DNA of 64,000 bases from Hyphomonadaceae bacterium (lineage in GTDB: Bacteria; Pseudomonadota; Alphaproteobacteria; Caulobacterales; Aquidulcibacteraceae), in the NCBI GenBank assembly GCA_021731815.1, contig JAKFWO010000023.1:1-64000 (forward strand), read 5' to 3'. Position numbers and translations under genes: made by a program. This document shows, piece by piece, positions 33,362-43,138 of the stretch (position 1 is its first letter; each line of letters begins with the position of its first letter). Below the pieces are notes generated by a model, which saw only the letters and a list, made by a program, of their open reading frames with translations, was not told the origin of the DNA and ran no database searches.

Positions 33362-35962
33362 TCAGAACTGGTCGAGCAGGCGCTTCAGATAGTCACGCTC
33401 TTCCTTCGGCCGGCCGGTTTCGCCGGCGCGCTTGCGAATCTCGTCGAGGATCTCGCGCACGCGCTTGCGCTCGGCATTGCCCGGAACATAGCCCTTCTCG
33501 CCATCTTCCACCCGATTCCCGCCGAGACGACGTCCCAGCGGATCGCGTTCAGTGCCCTCCTTGCCGAGCCGTTCGGCGAGGTCCTGGCGCGCGAGGGCGG
33601 CATTTGCCTGCCGTAATTCCTTGATTGCCTTTTCCTGGGCCTGGAGGGCTTCCTCGGAATTGTCATTGTCGAGTGCGCGCGCCGAATCCTCCATCGCCTG
33701 GCGTGCCCGCCCAAGGGCCTCGCGCGCTTCGCGGCCATCGGCCTCGCCGGGGCGCGGGGAGCCGTCCTTGCCCTTGCTTTCGTCGCGGGGCAGGGACCCT
33801 TGCGCGCGCCCCAGTTCTTCGGCAAGGCGGCGTTGCTGCCCGGACAGATTGGTTCCGCTCTGGCCATTCTGCTGGCGTTTGAAGGTCTCGTCGTTCAGTG
33901 ACCGCTGGCGGTTCACGGCGTCGGCAAGGGCTTCGAGCGCCTCGTCTTGCTTGCGGTCCCGTTCGGCCTGCCCGCTTTGGCCCTGCTGGCCGTCGCCTGG
34001 CGAGGGACTGGCATTGAATTGCAGATTTTCCAGCACTTGGGCGAGCGTTTCCAGCGCCTTGCGTGCCTCTTCCGGGTCACCGTTTTTGGCCAGATCCTCG
34101 AGTTCGCGGATCAGCTCCTCCAGATCCTGACCGTCGATGCGCGCCGAATTGGCCGCGTCCCGGGGATCGGCACCGCGGGCCAGCGCCTGGGCTGCCCGTT
34201 CCTCGAGGAAGCGGCGTGTGGCCTCGCGCAGATCGGCAAGGCGCTGTTCGATTTCCTCGGGGCTCGCCCCATTGCCGAGCGCGCGTTCGAGCGCCGCTTT
34301 GGCTTGCGCCAGCGCCTGTTCGGCTTCCGTCCGCCCGTCGCCTTCGATCGCGGCGGCGACTTCCCACAACAATTCGGCAGGCAGAAGAATATCCGCACGG
34401 TTGCGCGCGACCTCGAGCCCGCTGCGCGCATAGCGGATACCCAGAAATGGCGCATGGCCGATAAACAGATCCTCTGGCGCGTGGGAAATGGCATCGAGCA
34501 TCCGCGCGGCACGGCGTACTTCTTTGGGTCCGCGCGACAGGCCGGGACGCTGGTCCTCGCTCCAGAATTCCGGCAAGCGACGGAGATCGGCGGCCAGCAA
34601 CGGTGCTTTCGGCGCGAGTTTCGGCCAGTCATCGGGCGCGCCGAGGATTTCAGCACGAATTTCCAGCAAGGCAAGCGCCACCGGATCGGAAAAGGTCTTT
34701 TCCGGAATCCGGTGTTTGATCACCCCACTGACACCCTCCTGGCCGATGGCATCGCGCGCAAGAAGGCGCAATTTCGCTTCCTTCCCGGCAAAACGCGATC
34801 TTATGAGATCGAGCCGGCTTTCCTCGGCGAGGCTTTTCACCCCTCCCGTCGCAAGCGCGAGCGGCCAGCGTTCGGCATTCTTCCAAGGTCCCTTGTCTGG
34901 TGCATCAAGGCTTTCGATCTCCAGAAAGGTTTCGGTCACGCCGAAATCATCGCCGGCTTTCCATTTGACCAGCAGGGAATTGCGGGGGCCGAGGCGGGGG
35001 GGCGGTGCGTCAAATTCAATCGAAGGCGGCGCATCCTCACCAGCCTCGAAGCGCCAGGAGGCGCGCTCGCCGAGAAAACGCACGCCGACCCGCACGCTTT
35101 CGGCGATCGTGGTTCGGGCCTCGTAAATGCCCTTGCCCTTGATTTTGCTCTTGACCTCGAAATTGATCGTCTGACGCTTGCCGCTGCCGGTCACGACCAG
35201 AACCGGTCGCGCGCGGCCCCGCACGCGCACCAGAAGCGTCGTACCTTCGGGAATGGCGATGGCCGGGCCATTGCGCGATTTGGCGAGGAATACCGGAGCC
35301 CTGCCCGAATAGGATGGAGGATTGGCCCAGGCCTCGATCCCCATATTCCGGGCACCCCACAAAGCCCCGAAATCCGGAATGAGCGTGCCCAACAGGCGTG
35401 TCGACGCCAGATCCGCCCCGGTGAGGAGGATTGCGGTGATCATCCCGATACCAAGGAGCCCGATCCCGCCGCCAACCAGGCGGGTGCCGGGCAAGGCGGC
35501 GGGGCCGGCCCGCAGCGACGACAGCCGACGAAACAGCCGCGCCCGGTGCAATTGCCAGAATTCCAGCGCCCCGGGATCCCCGCTTGCCGGATGGTCGTTC
35601 CATGCCGAGAGGGGACGGTCCTCCGCCTGCGAATCGCGCTCGAGGCGGCGGGCGACTGCATCCGGTCCGGAATCCGGCCGGCTCCGGAAAACGATGACGA
35701 ATCCGGCCAGCGCAGCAATGAACAGCCCCAGCCACACCAACAGATGGGCGAGCGCGCCGGCGCGCTCCCACCATCCCCACGCCCCTGCCGTCAGAAACCC
35801 GGCAAAGACCAGTGTCGCGCCCGCAAGGAAGGGCCAGAAATGCTCGATCGCGAGCACGAAGCGCGCTTTGCGCAGCTCGTTTCGGGTGCGCGACGGCAAA
35901 TCGGAGGCGGCGGCAGGGGACACGGGCATGGGGATCGGCGATTTCCTTTGCCTTGGGTTCAT
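33362..35962 (-). CDS. TIGR02302 / DUF4175 family membrane protein
   Basis: 866 residues from ATG 35962; ATG 35929 (MPVSPAAAS) is another option. Two or three membrane segments lie in residues 40-180 (FLAGATLVFAGFLTAGAWGW, LVWLGLFIAALAGFVIVF and GIGLLGIGMITAILL). A beta-rich middle domain is followed by a long charged, coiled-coil-like C-terminal third rich in Gln, Glu and Arg (QRRLAEELGRAQGSLPRDES) ending in DYLKRLLDQF. This matches the alphaproteobacterial family TIGR02302/DUF4175 of unknown function. An envelope role is likely from topology. Divergent from hemC. Confidence 0.88.
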   Translation of the reverse strand: MNPRQRKSPIPMPVSPAAASDLPSRTRNELRKARFVLAIEHFWPFLAGATLVFAGFLTAGAWGWWERAGALAHLLVWLGLFIAALAGFVIVFRSRPDSGPDAVARRLERDSQAEDRPLSAWNDHPASGDPGALEFWQLHRARLFRRLSSLRAGPAALPGTRLVGGGIGLLGIGMITAILLTGADLASTRLLGTLIPDFGALWGARNMGIEAWANPPSYSGRAPVFLAKSRNGPAIAIPEGTTLLVRVRGRARPVLVVTGSGKRQTINFEVKSKIKGKGIYEARTTIAESVRVGVRFLGERASWRFEAGEDAPPSIEFDAPPPRLGPRNSLLVKWKAGDDFGVTETFLEIESLDAPDKGPWKNAERWPLALATGGVKSLAEESRLDLIRSRFAGKEAKLRLLARDAIGQEGVSGVIKHRIPEKTFSDPVALALLEIRAEILGAPDDWPKLAPKAPLLAADLRRLPEFWSEDQRPGLSRGPKEVRRAARMLDAISHAPEDLFIGHAPFLGIRYARSGLEVARNRADILLPAELLWEVAAAIEGDGRTEAEQALAQAKAALERALGNGASPEEIEQRLADLREATRRFLEERAAQALARGADPRDAANSARIDGQDLEELIRELEDLAKNGDPEEARKALETLAQVLENLQFNASPSPGDGQQGQSGQAERDRKQDEALEALADAVNRQRSLNDETFKRQQNGQSGTNLSGQQRRLAEELGRAQGSLPRDESKGKDGSPRPGEADGREAREALGRARQAMEDSARALDNDNSEEALQAQEKAIKELRQANAALARQDLAERLGKEGTERDPLGRRLGGNRVEDGEKGYVPGNAERKRVREILDEIRKRAGETGRPKEERDYLKRLLDQF

Positions 35963-36189
35963 CCGTGAGTGCCGGAACAGGCGCTTGCATCCGCTGCTCC
36001 GAATGCCCGGCCCGCGCCGAAACATGGCACCAAACCCAGTGTTGTCATGGCACCGTCATCGGCGCAATTGTATCATGCTCCATCGACCGTCGAAACAGCC
36101 GAAAACAAGGCATGGCGGCTTCGGTTTTCCCCGATCATTATAGATACCGATATACGTACCGGCGAATCTGTCTCTCACGCGGCCGCACC

Positions 36190-37146
36190 ATGCAATCATA
36201 CGGAATCAATCGCCTGATCATCGGTGCCCGCGGCTCGCCCTTGTCGCGCGCCCAGACTTTGGCCTTTCGGGCGCTTCTTGCGCAAAAATTGCTGATCAGT
36301 TCCGGGGGTCTCGATTCCTGCATGCCGGTGGTGGCGATCACCACCAGCGGCGACCGGATCCAGGATCGCACGCTTCAGGAAGCGGGTGGCAAGGGCCTGT
36401 TTACGAAAGAGCTGGATGAGGCGCTGATCGAAGGCCGGATCGATGTGGCGGTTCATTCCATGAAGGATTTGCCCTCGGTTCTGCCCGACGGGATTGCGTT
36501 GGTGGCCCCCCCGGCGCGGGAGGATCCGCGCGACATGCTGGTAAGCCCGCATTTTTCCGGGTGGGAGGCGCTGCCACAAGCTGCCCGACTGGGGACGGCC
36601 AGTGTGCGGCGCCGGGCGCAGGCGCTGGCGCTGCGGCCCGATCTGGTCGTCACCCCCTTGCGCGGGAATGTGGATACGCGGCTTGCAAAAGTGCGGTCAG
36701 GCGAATTCGACGCGACCTTCCTTGCCATGGCCGGGTTGAAGCGGCTGGGGCGGATGGCCCCTGACTGCATCGCCCTGCCCGTGGACATGTTCCTGCCTGC
36801 GCCCTGTCAGGGGGCTTTGGCCCTGACCGTGCGCGCCGATGATGTCGACATCCAGACCCTGCTCGGGCTGGTGACGGATCCCGATACCCGGCGTGCGACC
36901 ACGGCCGAGCGCGCCTTTCTCGCGCGGCTCGACGGATCCTGCTCGACCCCGATCGCAGCATTGGCAAGCCTTGAACCCGGGGGACTCGCGCTCAGGGCGC
37001 AGATCCTGACACCGGACGGTTCGAAGGTGTTTTCCGCGCATAAGGTCAATTCCGGCGGAGCGGAAGGAGATGAGGATCTGGGGCGCGGTCTTGCCGAACG
37101 CCTGCTTGCCGCCGCGGGGCCGGACTTTGCCGCCCTCGCCCGCTGA
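36190..37146 (+). CDS. hemC: hydroxymethylbilane synthase (porphobilinogen deaminase)
   Basis: 318 residues from ATG 36190. It starts with LIIGARGSPLSRAQTLAF; other blocks are RTLQEAGGKGLFTKELDEAL, IDVAVHSMKDLPSVLPDG and GTASVRRRAQALALRPDL. The cofactor-attaching Cys is in LDGSCSTPIAALA. It polymerises four porphobilinogens to hydroxymethylbilane, feeding haem and, in organisms that make it, cobalamin, which fits cobS and cobT nearby. The region 35963-36189 upstream is a divergent promoter region shared with the DUF4175 gene. Confidence 0.96.
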   Translation: MQSYGINRLIIGARGSPLSRAQTLAFRALLAQKLLISSGGLDSCMPVVAITTSGDRIQDRTLQEAGGKGLFTKELDEALIEGRIDVAVHSMKDLPSVLPDGIALVAPPAREDPRDMLVSPHFSGWEALPQAARLGTASVRRRAQALALRPDLVVTPLRGNVDTRLAKVRSGEFDATFLAMAGLKRLGRMAPDCIALPVDMFLPAPCQGALALTVRADDVDIQTLLGLVTDPDTRRATTAERAFLARLDGSCSTPIAALASLEPGGLALRAQILTPDGSKVFSAHKVNSGGAEGDEDLGRGLAERLLAAAGPDFAALAR

Positions 37147-37303
37147 CCATCGGAACACAGCGGCAGGGGCCCTGGCCAAAACAAGAATGCCCGGCATTTT
37201 CACGGTCGCTGAGCAAGGCTTTGTGCTCGCGCCGCAAGGCTTTATGCAAATGTCGCAAGCAAACCCCTAGCCAGTTGCCCAAAGCCGGCATACCCTCCCT
37301 TTC

Positions 37304-37855
37304 ATGACCTATCTCATCCGACGGGCAGAGGCCGAGGAAGCCTTCGAATTGGCCGATACGCAGGCATTGGCGTGGCGGGAAACCTATCGCGGCCTGTTGC
37401 CGGCTCCGGTGCTCGAGCGCATGACGGCCGAGCGTCTGGTCGGGCAATGGCGCGGGCATTTGCGCCGCCAGGCCAGCGATCATGACGAACTCTGCATCGT
37501 CGCCGACCATCACGATGAAATCGTCGGCTTCGGGGCGTGCGGGCGTCCGCGCGATTCGCGCGCGACCTTCGATGGCGAAGTGACGATGGTCTATATGCGC
37601 GCCGCCTATCAGGGTGTCGGCATCGGGCGGGCGATGATGGGGGCGATGGCCCAGCATCTGGTGCGGCGGGGCCTGTTTTCCATGGGATTATGGGTCGTGC
37701 GCGACAATGTTCGCGCGCGCGCCTTTTACGAGGCCCTTGGCGGACGCTGCGAGGGTGGCCGTGAGGAGCGGATGCAGGGCACCGCTGTTCCGGTTGTCGC
37801 CTATATCTGGCAGGACCTCGCCCAGCTCTCGCGCGCCGGGACGGAGCACGAATAG
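37304..37855 (+). CDS. GNAT-family N-acetyltransferase
   Basis: 183 residues from ATG 37304. The GNAT fold is visible: EETRxTY-like start AWRETYRGLLPAPVLERM, ELCIVADHHDEIVGFGACG for strands 2-3, VTMVYMRAAYQGVGIGRAMM for the acetyl-CoA loop (Q/R-x-x-G-x-G/A), and LWVVRDNVRARAFYEALGG. The W-x-x-T-Y start is typical of a common bacterial subgroup with unknown acceptor. No coupling to hemC is evident (157 bp gap). Confidence 0.9.
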   Translation: MTYLIRRAEAEEAFELADTQALAWRETYRGLLPAPVLERMTAERLVGQWRGHLRRQASDHDELCIVADHHDEIVGFGACGRPRDSRATFDGEVTMVYMRAAYQGVGIGRAMMGAMAQHLVRRGLFSMGLWVVRDNVRARAFYEALGGRCEGGREERMQGTAVPVVAYIWQDLAQLSRAGTEHE

Positions 37856-38051
37856 CGGGATTCGATTCGGTTTCGGACCCGCGATGAGTGGGCTCAGATT
37901 AAGCCATCCCTTTGTTTCAATGCAGACGAAGGATCATTCCATCCGATGGACGGAATACTGACGGGATGGCCCCGGAAGACGGGCGAGCCAGTTCTTGGCA
38001 AGAATATGTCCCGACAGCCTTCGCGCCGGGGTTGCCTCTGGTCCCTGGGAC

Positions 38052-39137
38052 TCACGCGATGTCCGGTCCGGGCACTGGCGGCACATGTTGCGAGATGCAG
38101 TGGAATGCGCCGCCGCCGGTCAGGATGGCCAGCGCGGGAAGTGCCACGACATGCTCGCCGGGCAGAAATGCCGCGAGGGCGGCGCGCGCCGCTTCCCCGT
38201 ACACCGGGTCATAGACCGGCACCGCCACCCGACCATTGGCCCGCAGGAAATTCATGTGGCTGGCCGGCATGGGCTCGCCAGCCTCGTCGGCAACCAGACC
38301 GGGGGAGGGGATGGTCACAACCTCGATGGAACGCCCGCCGGCATCTTTCATTGCCCCGAGCGCGCGTGCAATTGCGCCATAAAGTGCTGCGTTGGGGTCG
38401 CTTTTCCCTTGCGCGTATTGGGTAACGATCCGGCCCGGCGCGATGAACCGGGCGAGATTGTCGATATGGCCGTCAGTGTGGTCATTGACGAGGCCTTCAT
38501 CGAGCCACAGGATTTTGCTGATCCCGAACGCCTCCCTGAGAGCGGTTTCGGCTGCGGCCTCAGTGGAATGCGCGCCCTTGCCCCAGTCCGGATTGCGATT
38601 GGGGTTGAGCAGACATTGACGGGTGGTGAGCAGCGTGCCCGCCCCGTCCCATTCCACCGCTCCGCCCTCGAGGATGAAGGGAAAGGGCCGGATTGCGGCA
38701 TTGGCGTGGCGGGCGAGATGGTCGCCGATCTGCGCATCGCCCGGCAATTGATATTTCCCGCCCCAGCCATTGAAACCGAAGCGCAGCGCCTGAAGGGCCC
38801 CCGCTGCATTGCGCGCAAAAATCGGTCCTGTATCGCGCAGCCAGATATCACCGAAAGCGGCCTCGACAATCTCGACCGATTTGATGACCCGCGCGCGCGC
38901 CGCATGCGCGGCCTGTGAACTGGCGACAAATAGCGTCACATGCGTCGGCTGGCCCGGTCCGGCAGGATCCGCAAAGAAATTCGCCAAAGCGGCAATTTCA
39001 TCCTGGGCGGGGGCAAAACCCTCACCCCACAGGGCCTCGTCCGAGGCAAAGCCGATATAAAGCCGCGCAATCGCCCCCCATTCGCCCGGCGGAGATTGGT
39101 TGCGGGTCGCGGCTTCAGCTGGATTGGTGTTGGTCAT
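38052..39137 (-). CDS. aguA: agmatine deiminase
   Basis: 361 residues from ATG 39137. Peptidyl-arginine-deiminase fold motifs: IWLRDTGPIFARN with a substrate Asp, GFNGWGGKYQLPGDAQIG, FILEGGAVEWDGAGTLLTT, LDEGLVNDHTDGHIDNLARF with the catalytic His, and the C-terminal LTGGGAFHCISQHVP with the catalytic Cys. It converts agmatine to N-carbamoylputrescine in polyamine synthesis. It is the last gene of the nadA-nadB-nadC run with a 49-bp gap, probably co-transcribed. Confidence 0.93.
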   Translation of the reverse strand: MTNTNPAEAATRNQSPPGEWGAIARLYIGFASDEALWGEGFAPAQDEIAALANFFADPAGPGQPTHVTLFVASSQAAHAARARVIKSVEIVEAAFGDIWLRDTGPIFARNAAGALQALRFGFNGWGGKYQLPGDAQIGDHLARHANAAIRPFPFILEGGAVEWDGAGTLLTTRQCLLNPNRNPDWGKGAHSTEAAAETALREAFGISKILWLDEGLVNDHTDGHIDNLARFIAPGRIVTQYAQGKSDPNAALYGAIARALGAMKDAGGRSIEVVTIPSPGLVADEAGEPMPASHMNFLRANGRVAVPVYDPVYGEAARAALAAFLPGEHVVALPALAILTGGGAFHCISQHVPPVPGPDIA

Positions 39138-39186
39138 GCGGGCTCCGCGAAAGTCAGGATTGGGGGCAGGTGGCGGTCGGATCGTG

Positions 39187-40080
39187 TCAGCCGCCAAGTG
39201 GCCTGGCATCGAGCCCGATATCGAGCGCGGGGGCCGAATGGGTGAGTGCGCCGACGGATATATAATCCACTCCGGTTTCGGCGATCTGGCGGACAGTTTC
39301 AAGCCGTACACCACCCGAGGCCTCGAGCGCGATCGTTTGCGCGCCCGGTGTTCCGGTTCTCTGCGCGACCGCGGCCCGGAGATCGGCGACGGAAAAATTA
39401 TCCAGCATCACGGCATGGGGCCAGAGTTCACACGGCAAAGCCAGGATCTCGGCCCATTGGGTCAGGGAATCGACCTCGACCTCGATGGCCACCAGATGGG
39501 CAAGCTGTTCTTTCGCCCGCCGGAGCGCAGGGACCACGCCCCCGGCTGCGGCGGCGTGATTGTCCTTGATCAGCACGGCATCTGCGAGATTCATGCGGTG
39601 GTTGAACCCGCCCCCCGCCCGGACGGCATGTTTCTGGAGTGCGCGCATTCCGGGTCCCGTCTTGCGCGTACACAGGATGCGGGCACCTGTCCCCTCGATC
39701 GCCGCGACAAAGCGCGCGGTGAGCGTGGCGGTTCCCGACAATTGGCCGATGAAATTGAGCATCACCCGCTCGGCACTGAGCACCGCGCGCGCGGGGCCCG
39801 AAACCCGGGCGATTTCGGCACCCGCCAGGACGGCAGCGCCGTCATTCACGACGGGGTTGAAACGAATAGCGGGGTCGACCAGTTCAGCCGCCAGCGCCGC
39901 CGGCCCGATTCCCGCGATCCGTCCCGCTTGACGCGCGATGATTGCCGCATCGATCCGGGCCTCGGGCGGCAGGGACAAGGCGCTGGTGACATCTCCGGCA
40001 AGGCCGAGATCCTCGCCCAAGGCGATACGCACGATCGGTTCATAGACAAGACGGGGAAGCGGGAACAGTGTTTCCATCAT
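39187..40080 (-). CDS. nadC: nicotinate-nucleotide pyrophosphorylase (QPRTase)
   Basis: 297 residues from ATG 40080 (ATG 40077 is equivalent). Motifs: EDLGLAGDVTSALSL, LSAERVMLNFIGQLSGTATL, CTRKTGPGMRALQKHAVRAG (most relatives have TRKTxPGLR) and RMNLADAVLIKDNHAA. It also has IEVEVDSLTQ, VMLDNFSVADLR, EASGGVRLETV and DYISVGALTHSAPALDIGL. It condenses quinolinate with PRPP to nicotinate mononucleotide. It begins 3 bp after nadB stops. Confidence 0.95.
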   Translation of the reverse strand: MMETLFPLPRLVYEPIVRIALGEDLGLAGDVTSALSLPPEARIDAAIIARQAGRIAGIGPAALAAELVDPAIRFNPVVNDGAAVLAGAEIARVSGPARAVLSAERVMLNFIGQLSGTATLTARFVAAIEGTGARILCTRKTGPGMRALQKHAVRAGGGFNHRMNLADAVLIKDNHAAAAGGVVPALRRAKEQLAHLVAIEVEVDSLTQWAEILALPCELWPHAVMLDNFSVADLRAAVAQRTGTPGAQTIALEASGGVRLETVRQIAETGVDYISVGALTHSAPALDIGLDARPLGG

Positions 40081-40083
40081 GGA

Positions 40084-41634
40084 TCAGCCCTCGACCGGGG
40101 ATGGCGACACCGGGGTGGTGCGGAGGCGGAAACTGTGCCGGGCTTCCGGGACGGTATCAGGATAATCGGCGCGGAAATGGGCCCCGCGCGATTCCTGCCG
40201 CGCCAATGCCGCCTCGAGGATCTGCGTTGCCGCCACCAGCGCCAGCGCGCCGGGAAAGCGTTCCGACATCTGACCAGCCAGATCCAGCGCGGCCGAAAGA
40301 CCTGCCTCATCGCGCACGACGCCGGCATGGGCGGTCATCGCCGCCCGCAAGGGCTGCATTTCCGCATCCGGCATCACCGAAACCGGGGCGAAATCACTGG
40401 CGGGCGCAGTGTCGCGCTGTTCGCCATGCAGGGATTCCGCAATCCGCGCAGCAAAGACCACGGCTTCGAGCAATGAATTCGATGCCAGCCGATTGGCCCC
40501 ATGCGCCCCCGTTGCGGCGCATTCCCCGCAGGCCCAGAGCCCGTCCAGCGAGGTTTTCCCCCGAAGATCGGTGACGATCCCGCCCATGTGATAATGCGCG
40601 GCGGGGGCGACCGGGATCGGCGCGCGGCGCGGATCGCAGCCGGCTTTCATCGCCGCTTCGAATACCACGGGAAATTCGGTGGGGAAATGATCGCCGATCG
40701 CCGCTCTTCCGTCGAGAAACACCTGCCGGCCGGCCGCCATTTCGGCACCGATCGCGCGCGACACCACATCGCGCGGGGCAAGATCGGCGCGGGGATCGTA
40801 ATCGCCCATGAAAGCGCGCCCGCGATCATCAACCAGAATGGCACCTTCGCCGCGCAGGGCTTCGGTGGCGAGCGGGGCGGGATCGGTATCGACATCCATC
40901 GCCGTCGGATGGAATTGTACGAATTCGGGATCGGCGATCAGTGCCCCGGCCCGGAACGCCATGGCAAAGCCCTGACCCCGGGCCTCGCGGGGATTGGTGG
41001 TCAGACGAAACAGCCCGCCAGCCCCGCCCATGGCCAGAATCGTCTGATCGGCATGGAGCCGCACGAGGCCGCCATCATTGCGCGTTGCAGCGATGCCGGA
41101 AATTCCGCCTTTTCCGTCCTCCAGCAAGGAAATGGCCCGCAATCCCTCCAAAATCTCGATCTGCGCTGAGGCCCGGACGGCGTTGGTCAATGCATCCATG
41201 ATCGCTTTGCCGACCAGATCGCCGCCGACCCGCGCCACACGGGGGAAGGAATGGGCGGCCTCGAGCGACAGGCGCAGGCTGCCATCCGGGCTGCGGTCGA
41301 ATGCCACGCCGAGCTCCAGCAGATCGCGGATGCGTGCAGGGCCCTCTTCGGCGAGGATACGCGCCGCCACCGGATCGACAAGCCCTCCGCCCACGGCAAT
41401 CGTGTCGGCGGCATGGGCCTCCGGGCTGTCTTCGGGCGACAAGGCAGCCGCAAGCCCCCCTTGCGCCCAGGCAGAGGCCGCCGCGATCCCGAGCGGCGTC
41501 GGTGACATCACGCTGACCCGGGCGGGGGCGAGCTTCAGCGCCAGAAACAATCCCGCAAGCCCCGCGCCGACAATGACGATTTCCCGGCGCAGGCTGTCGC
41601 CTGCATCCTGCGGCCGGTACAGGGATGGAGCCAT
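40084..41634 (-). CDS. nadB: L-aspartate oxidase
   Basis: 516 residues from ATG 41634. FAD-binding start EIVIVGAGLAGLFLALKLAP, then AASAWAQGGLAAALS, SFPRVARVGGDLVGKAIMD, the active-site VQFHPTAMD, ALRGEGAILVDDRGRAFMGD and HYHMGGIVTDLRGKTSLDGL. The FAD C-terminal motif is GANRLASNSLLEAVVF. The C-terminal helical part is shorter than in E. coli NadB. It oxidises L-aspartate to iminoaspartate for NadA. It starts 9 bp after nadA stops. Confidence 0.96.
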   Translation of the reverse strand: MAPSLYRPQDAGDSLRREIVIVGAGLAGLFLALKLAPARVSVMSPTPLGIAAASAWAQGGLAAALSPEDSPEAHAADTIAVGGGLVDPVAARILAEEGPARIRDLLELGVAFDRSPDGSLRLSLEAAHSFPRVARVGGDLVGKAIMDALTNAVRASAQIEILEGLRAISLLEDGKGGISGIAATRNDGGLVRLHADQTILAMGGAGGLFRLTTNPREARGQGFAMAFRAGALIADPEFVQFHPTAMDVDTDPAPLATEALRGEGAILVDDRGRAFMGDYDPRADLAPRDVVSRAIGAEMAAGRQVFLDGRAAIGDHFPTEFPVVFEAAMKAGCDPRRAPIPVAPAAHYHMGGIVTDLRGKTSLDGLWACGECAATGAHGANRLASNSLLEAVVFAARIAESLHGEQRDTAPASDFAPVSVMPDAEMQPLRAAMTAHAGVVRDEAGLSAALDLAGQMSERFPGALALVAATQILEAALARQESRGAHFRADYPDTVPEARHSFRLRTTPVSPSPVEG

Positions 41635-41643
41635 GACCCGGGC

Positions 41644-42888
41644 CTAGAGCTCGATCACCGGCACGAATTTCGCCCGTGCTTCGGGATCGAAGGCCGGCGG
41701 CTGCGCGGGTTGCGGCACGGCCAGCATGGCCTCGATCGCCGCGCGGGCGCGCGCGCCAAGGGCCGGATCGAGCCGAACCTCATATCGGTCATGGACCAGC
41801 GCATCATAGATGCTTTCGAGGCTGATCCGCTTCATATGCGGGCAGAGATTGCAGGGCCGGACAAACAGGGTCGAAGGCGAGGAGGCCGCCACATTGTCCG
41901 ACATCGAACACTCGGTCAGCAGCACCGCGCGCGCCGGCCGGTGTTCGGCGACATAATAAGCGAGTGCGGCGGTCGAGCCCACGAAATCGGCGGCCTGCGC
42001 GGTTTCGGGCGGGCATTCGGGATGGGCGAGGACGATTGCACCCGGATGAGCCGCGCGCAATTCGGCGATGTCTTCTGCGGTGAAACGCTCATGGACCTCG
42101 CAGGCCCCGCGCCAGGCGATGATTTTCACTTCAGTCTGGGCGGCGATGTTTTTGGCGAGATATTCGTCGGGGATGACGATCACCCGGTCCACGCCCCATT
42201 CTCGCGCGATCCATTCGACGACCGGCACGGCATTCGATGAGGTGCAGCAAATATCGCTTTCCGCCTTCACCTCGGCCGAGGTGTTGACATAGGTCACGAT
42301 CGGCACGCCCGGATATTCCGCACGGATCCGACGGACATCCGCCCCGGTGATGGAGGCGGCGAGCGAGCATCCGGCCCGCAGATCGGGGATCAGGACTTTC
42401 TTGTCCGGATTGAGGATTTTCGCGGTCTCGGCCATGAAATGCACGCCGGCCTGCACGATGACCGGAGCCTCGGTCGCCCGCGCCATTTGCGCAAGCTTCA
42501 GGCTGTCGCCCACCACATCGGCCACGCCATGGAAGATTTCGGGCGTCATGTAATTATGGGCGAGGATGATCGCCCCTTTTTCGCGCTTCAGGCGGTTGAT
42601 CGCCGAAATCAGGGGGGCAAAGGCCGGCCATTCCATCGGCGTCACGACATGGCGCAGTTTGGCGCGGATCGCGGCGGTCTCGGCCTCGATTTCCGGGGTA
42701 AATACCAGCCCGCGTGCGCCGAGCGCCTCCGTCTCGCGAAACGGGCGCAGATCGCAGCCAGGCCGGGAATCGACGATATTGGCGCGCGCGGAGGTCGCCT
42801 TCGCGCCCGACAGCGTCGGCTTGCGCCCGGTCGGCGCTTTGCGCGCACGCGTGGTCCCGGCATCGCCGGCCAGATCGGTGTGGACCAT
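41644..42888 (-). CDS. nadA: quinolinate synthase A
   Basis: 414 residues from ATG 42888, chosen because GAGGACAAG precedes it and a likely operator at 42953-42971 lies upstream. A non-conserved N-terminal 80 residues is followed by three homologous sub-domains: AIILAHNYMTPEIFHGVADV, IVQAGVHFMAETAKIL, PDLRAGCSLAASITGAD (first cluster Cys), ESDICCTSSNAVPVVEWI (second) and FVRPCNLCPHMKRI (third). The three Cys ligate a [4Fe-4S] cluster. It condenses iminoaspartate with dihydroxyacetone phosphate to quinolinate. First gene of nadA-nadB-nadC-aguA. Confidence 0.95.
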   Translation of the reverse strand: MVHTDLAGDAGTTRARKAPTGRKPTLSGAKATSARANIVDSRPGCDLRPFRETEALGARGLVFTPEIEAETAAIRAKLRHVVTPMEWPAFAPLISAINRLKREKGAIILAHNYMTPEIFHGVADVVGDSLKLAQMARATEAPVIVQAGVHFMAETAKILNPDKKVLIPDLRAGCSLAASITGADVRRIRAEYPGVPIVTYVNTSAEVKAESDICCTSSNAVPVVEWIAREWGVDRVIVIPDEYLAKNIAAQTEVKIIAWRGACEVHERFTAEDIAELRAAHPGAIVLAHPECPPETAQAADFVGSTAALAYYVAEHRPARAVLLTECSMSDNVAASSPSTLFVRPCNLCPHMKRISLESIYDALVHDRYEVRLDPALGARARAAIEAMLAVPQPAQPPAFDPEARAKFVPVIEL

Positions 42889-42952
42889 CTTGTCCTCGCA
42901 CTGTCCCCGAAGGCATGTTGCCCGACGGGATGGCCGCAACAGACGGCCTCTT

Positions 42953-42971
42953 TTGCTCAAAAAGAGCATAA
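42953..42971 (-). promoter_or_regulatory. inverted repeat upstream of nadA, candidate NAD-regulon operator
   Basis: TTGCTC-AAAAA-GAGCATAA on the plus strand is an inverted repeat 65 bp before the nadA start. A similar site lies at 43118-43138. Such TATGCTC...GAGCATA boxes fit an autoregulated NAD-pathway repressor (NadQ or NrtR type); which one is inference. Confidence 0.5.
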
Positions 42972-43117
42972 TTGCGGCGGAGTTTTCCCACCCGGTGCCA
43001 TTTCTGGCGAAACGGACCCGGTTCAGCGGAATTTTGAAACCATCCGGAATCGCTTCACAGAGATTCCTGCTGGGCCAAACACGTGATTTCCGCTGCAGTA
43101 AAGATATGTCGTTTTTG

Positions 43118-43138
43118 TTATGCTACAAGTGAGCATAA
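43118..43138 (-). promoter_or_regulatory. second TTATGCT...AGCATAA inverted repeat upstream of nadA
   Basis: TTATGCT (43118-43124) and AGCATAA (43132-43138), separated by seven bases. It is the same half-site as at 42953-42971, 150 bp further upstream in the nadA-DUF1150 divergent region. Confidence 0.5.

Noticed and set aside
33947-35968. A 673-codon open frame on the plus strand opposite the DUF4175 gene
   Set aside because: Long antisense frames are expected in GC-rich codon-biased DNA; the minus-strand frame has membrane segments and a family match while the plus frame has low-complexity His/Arg/Gln content.
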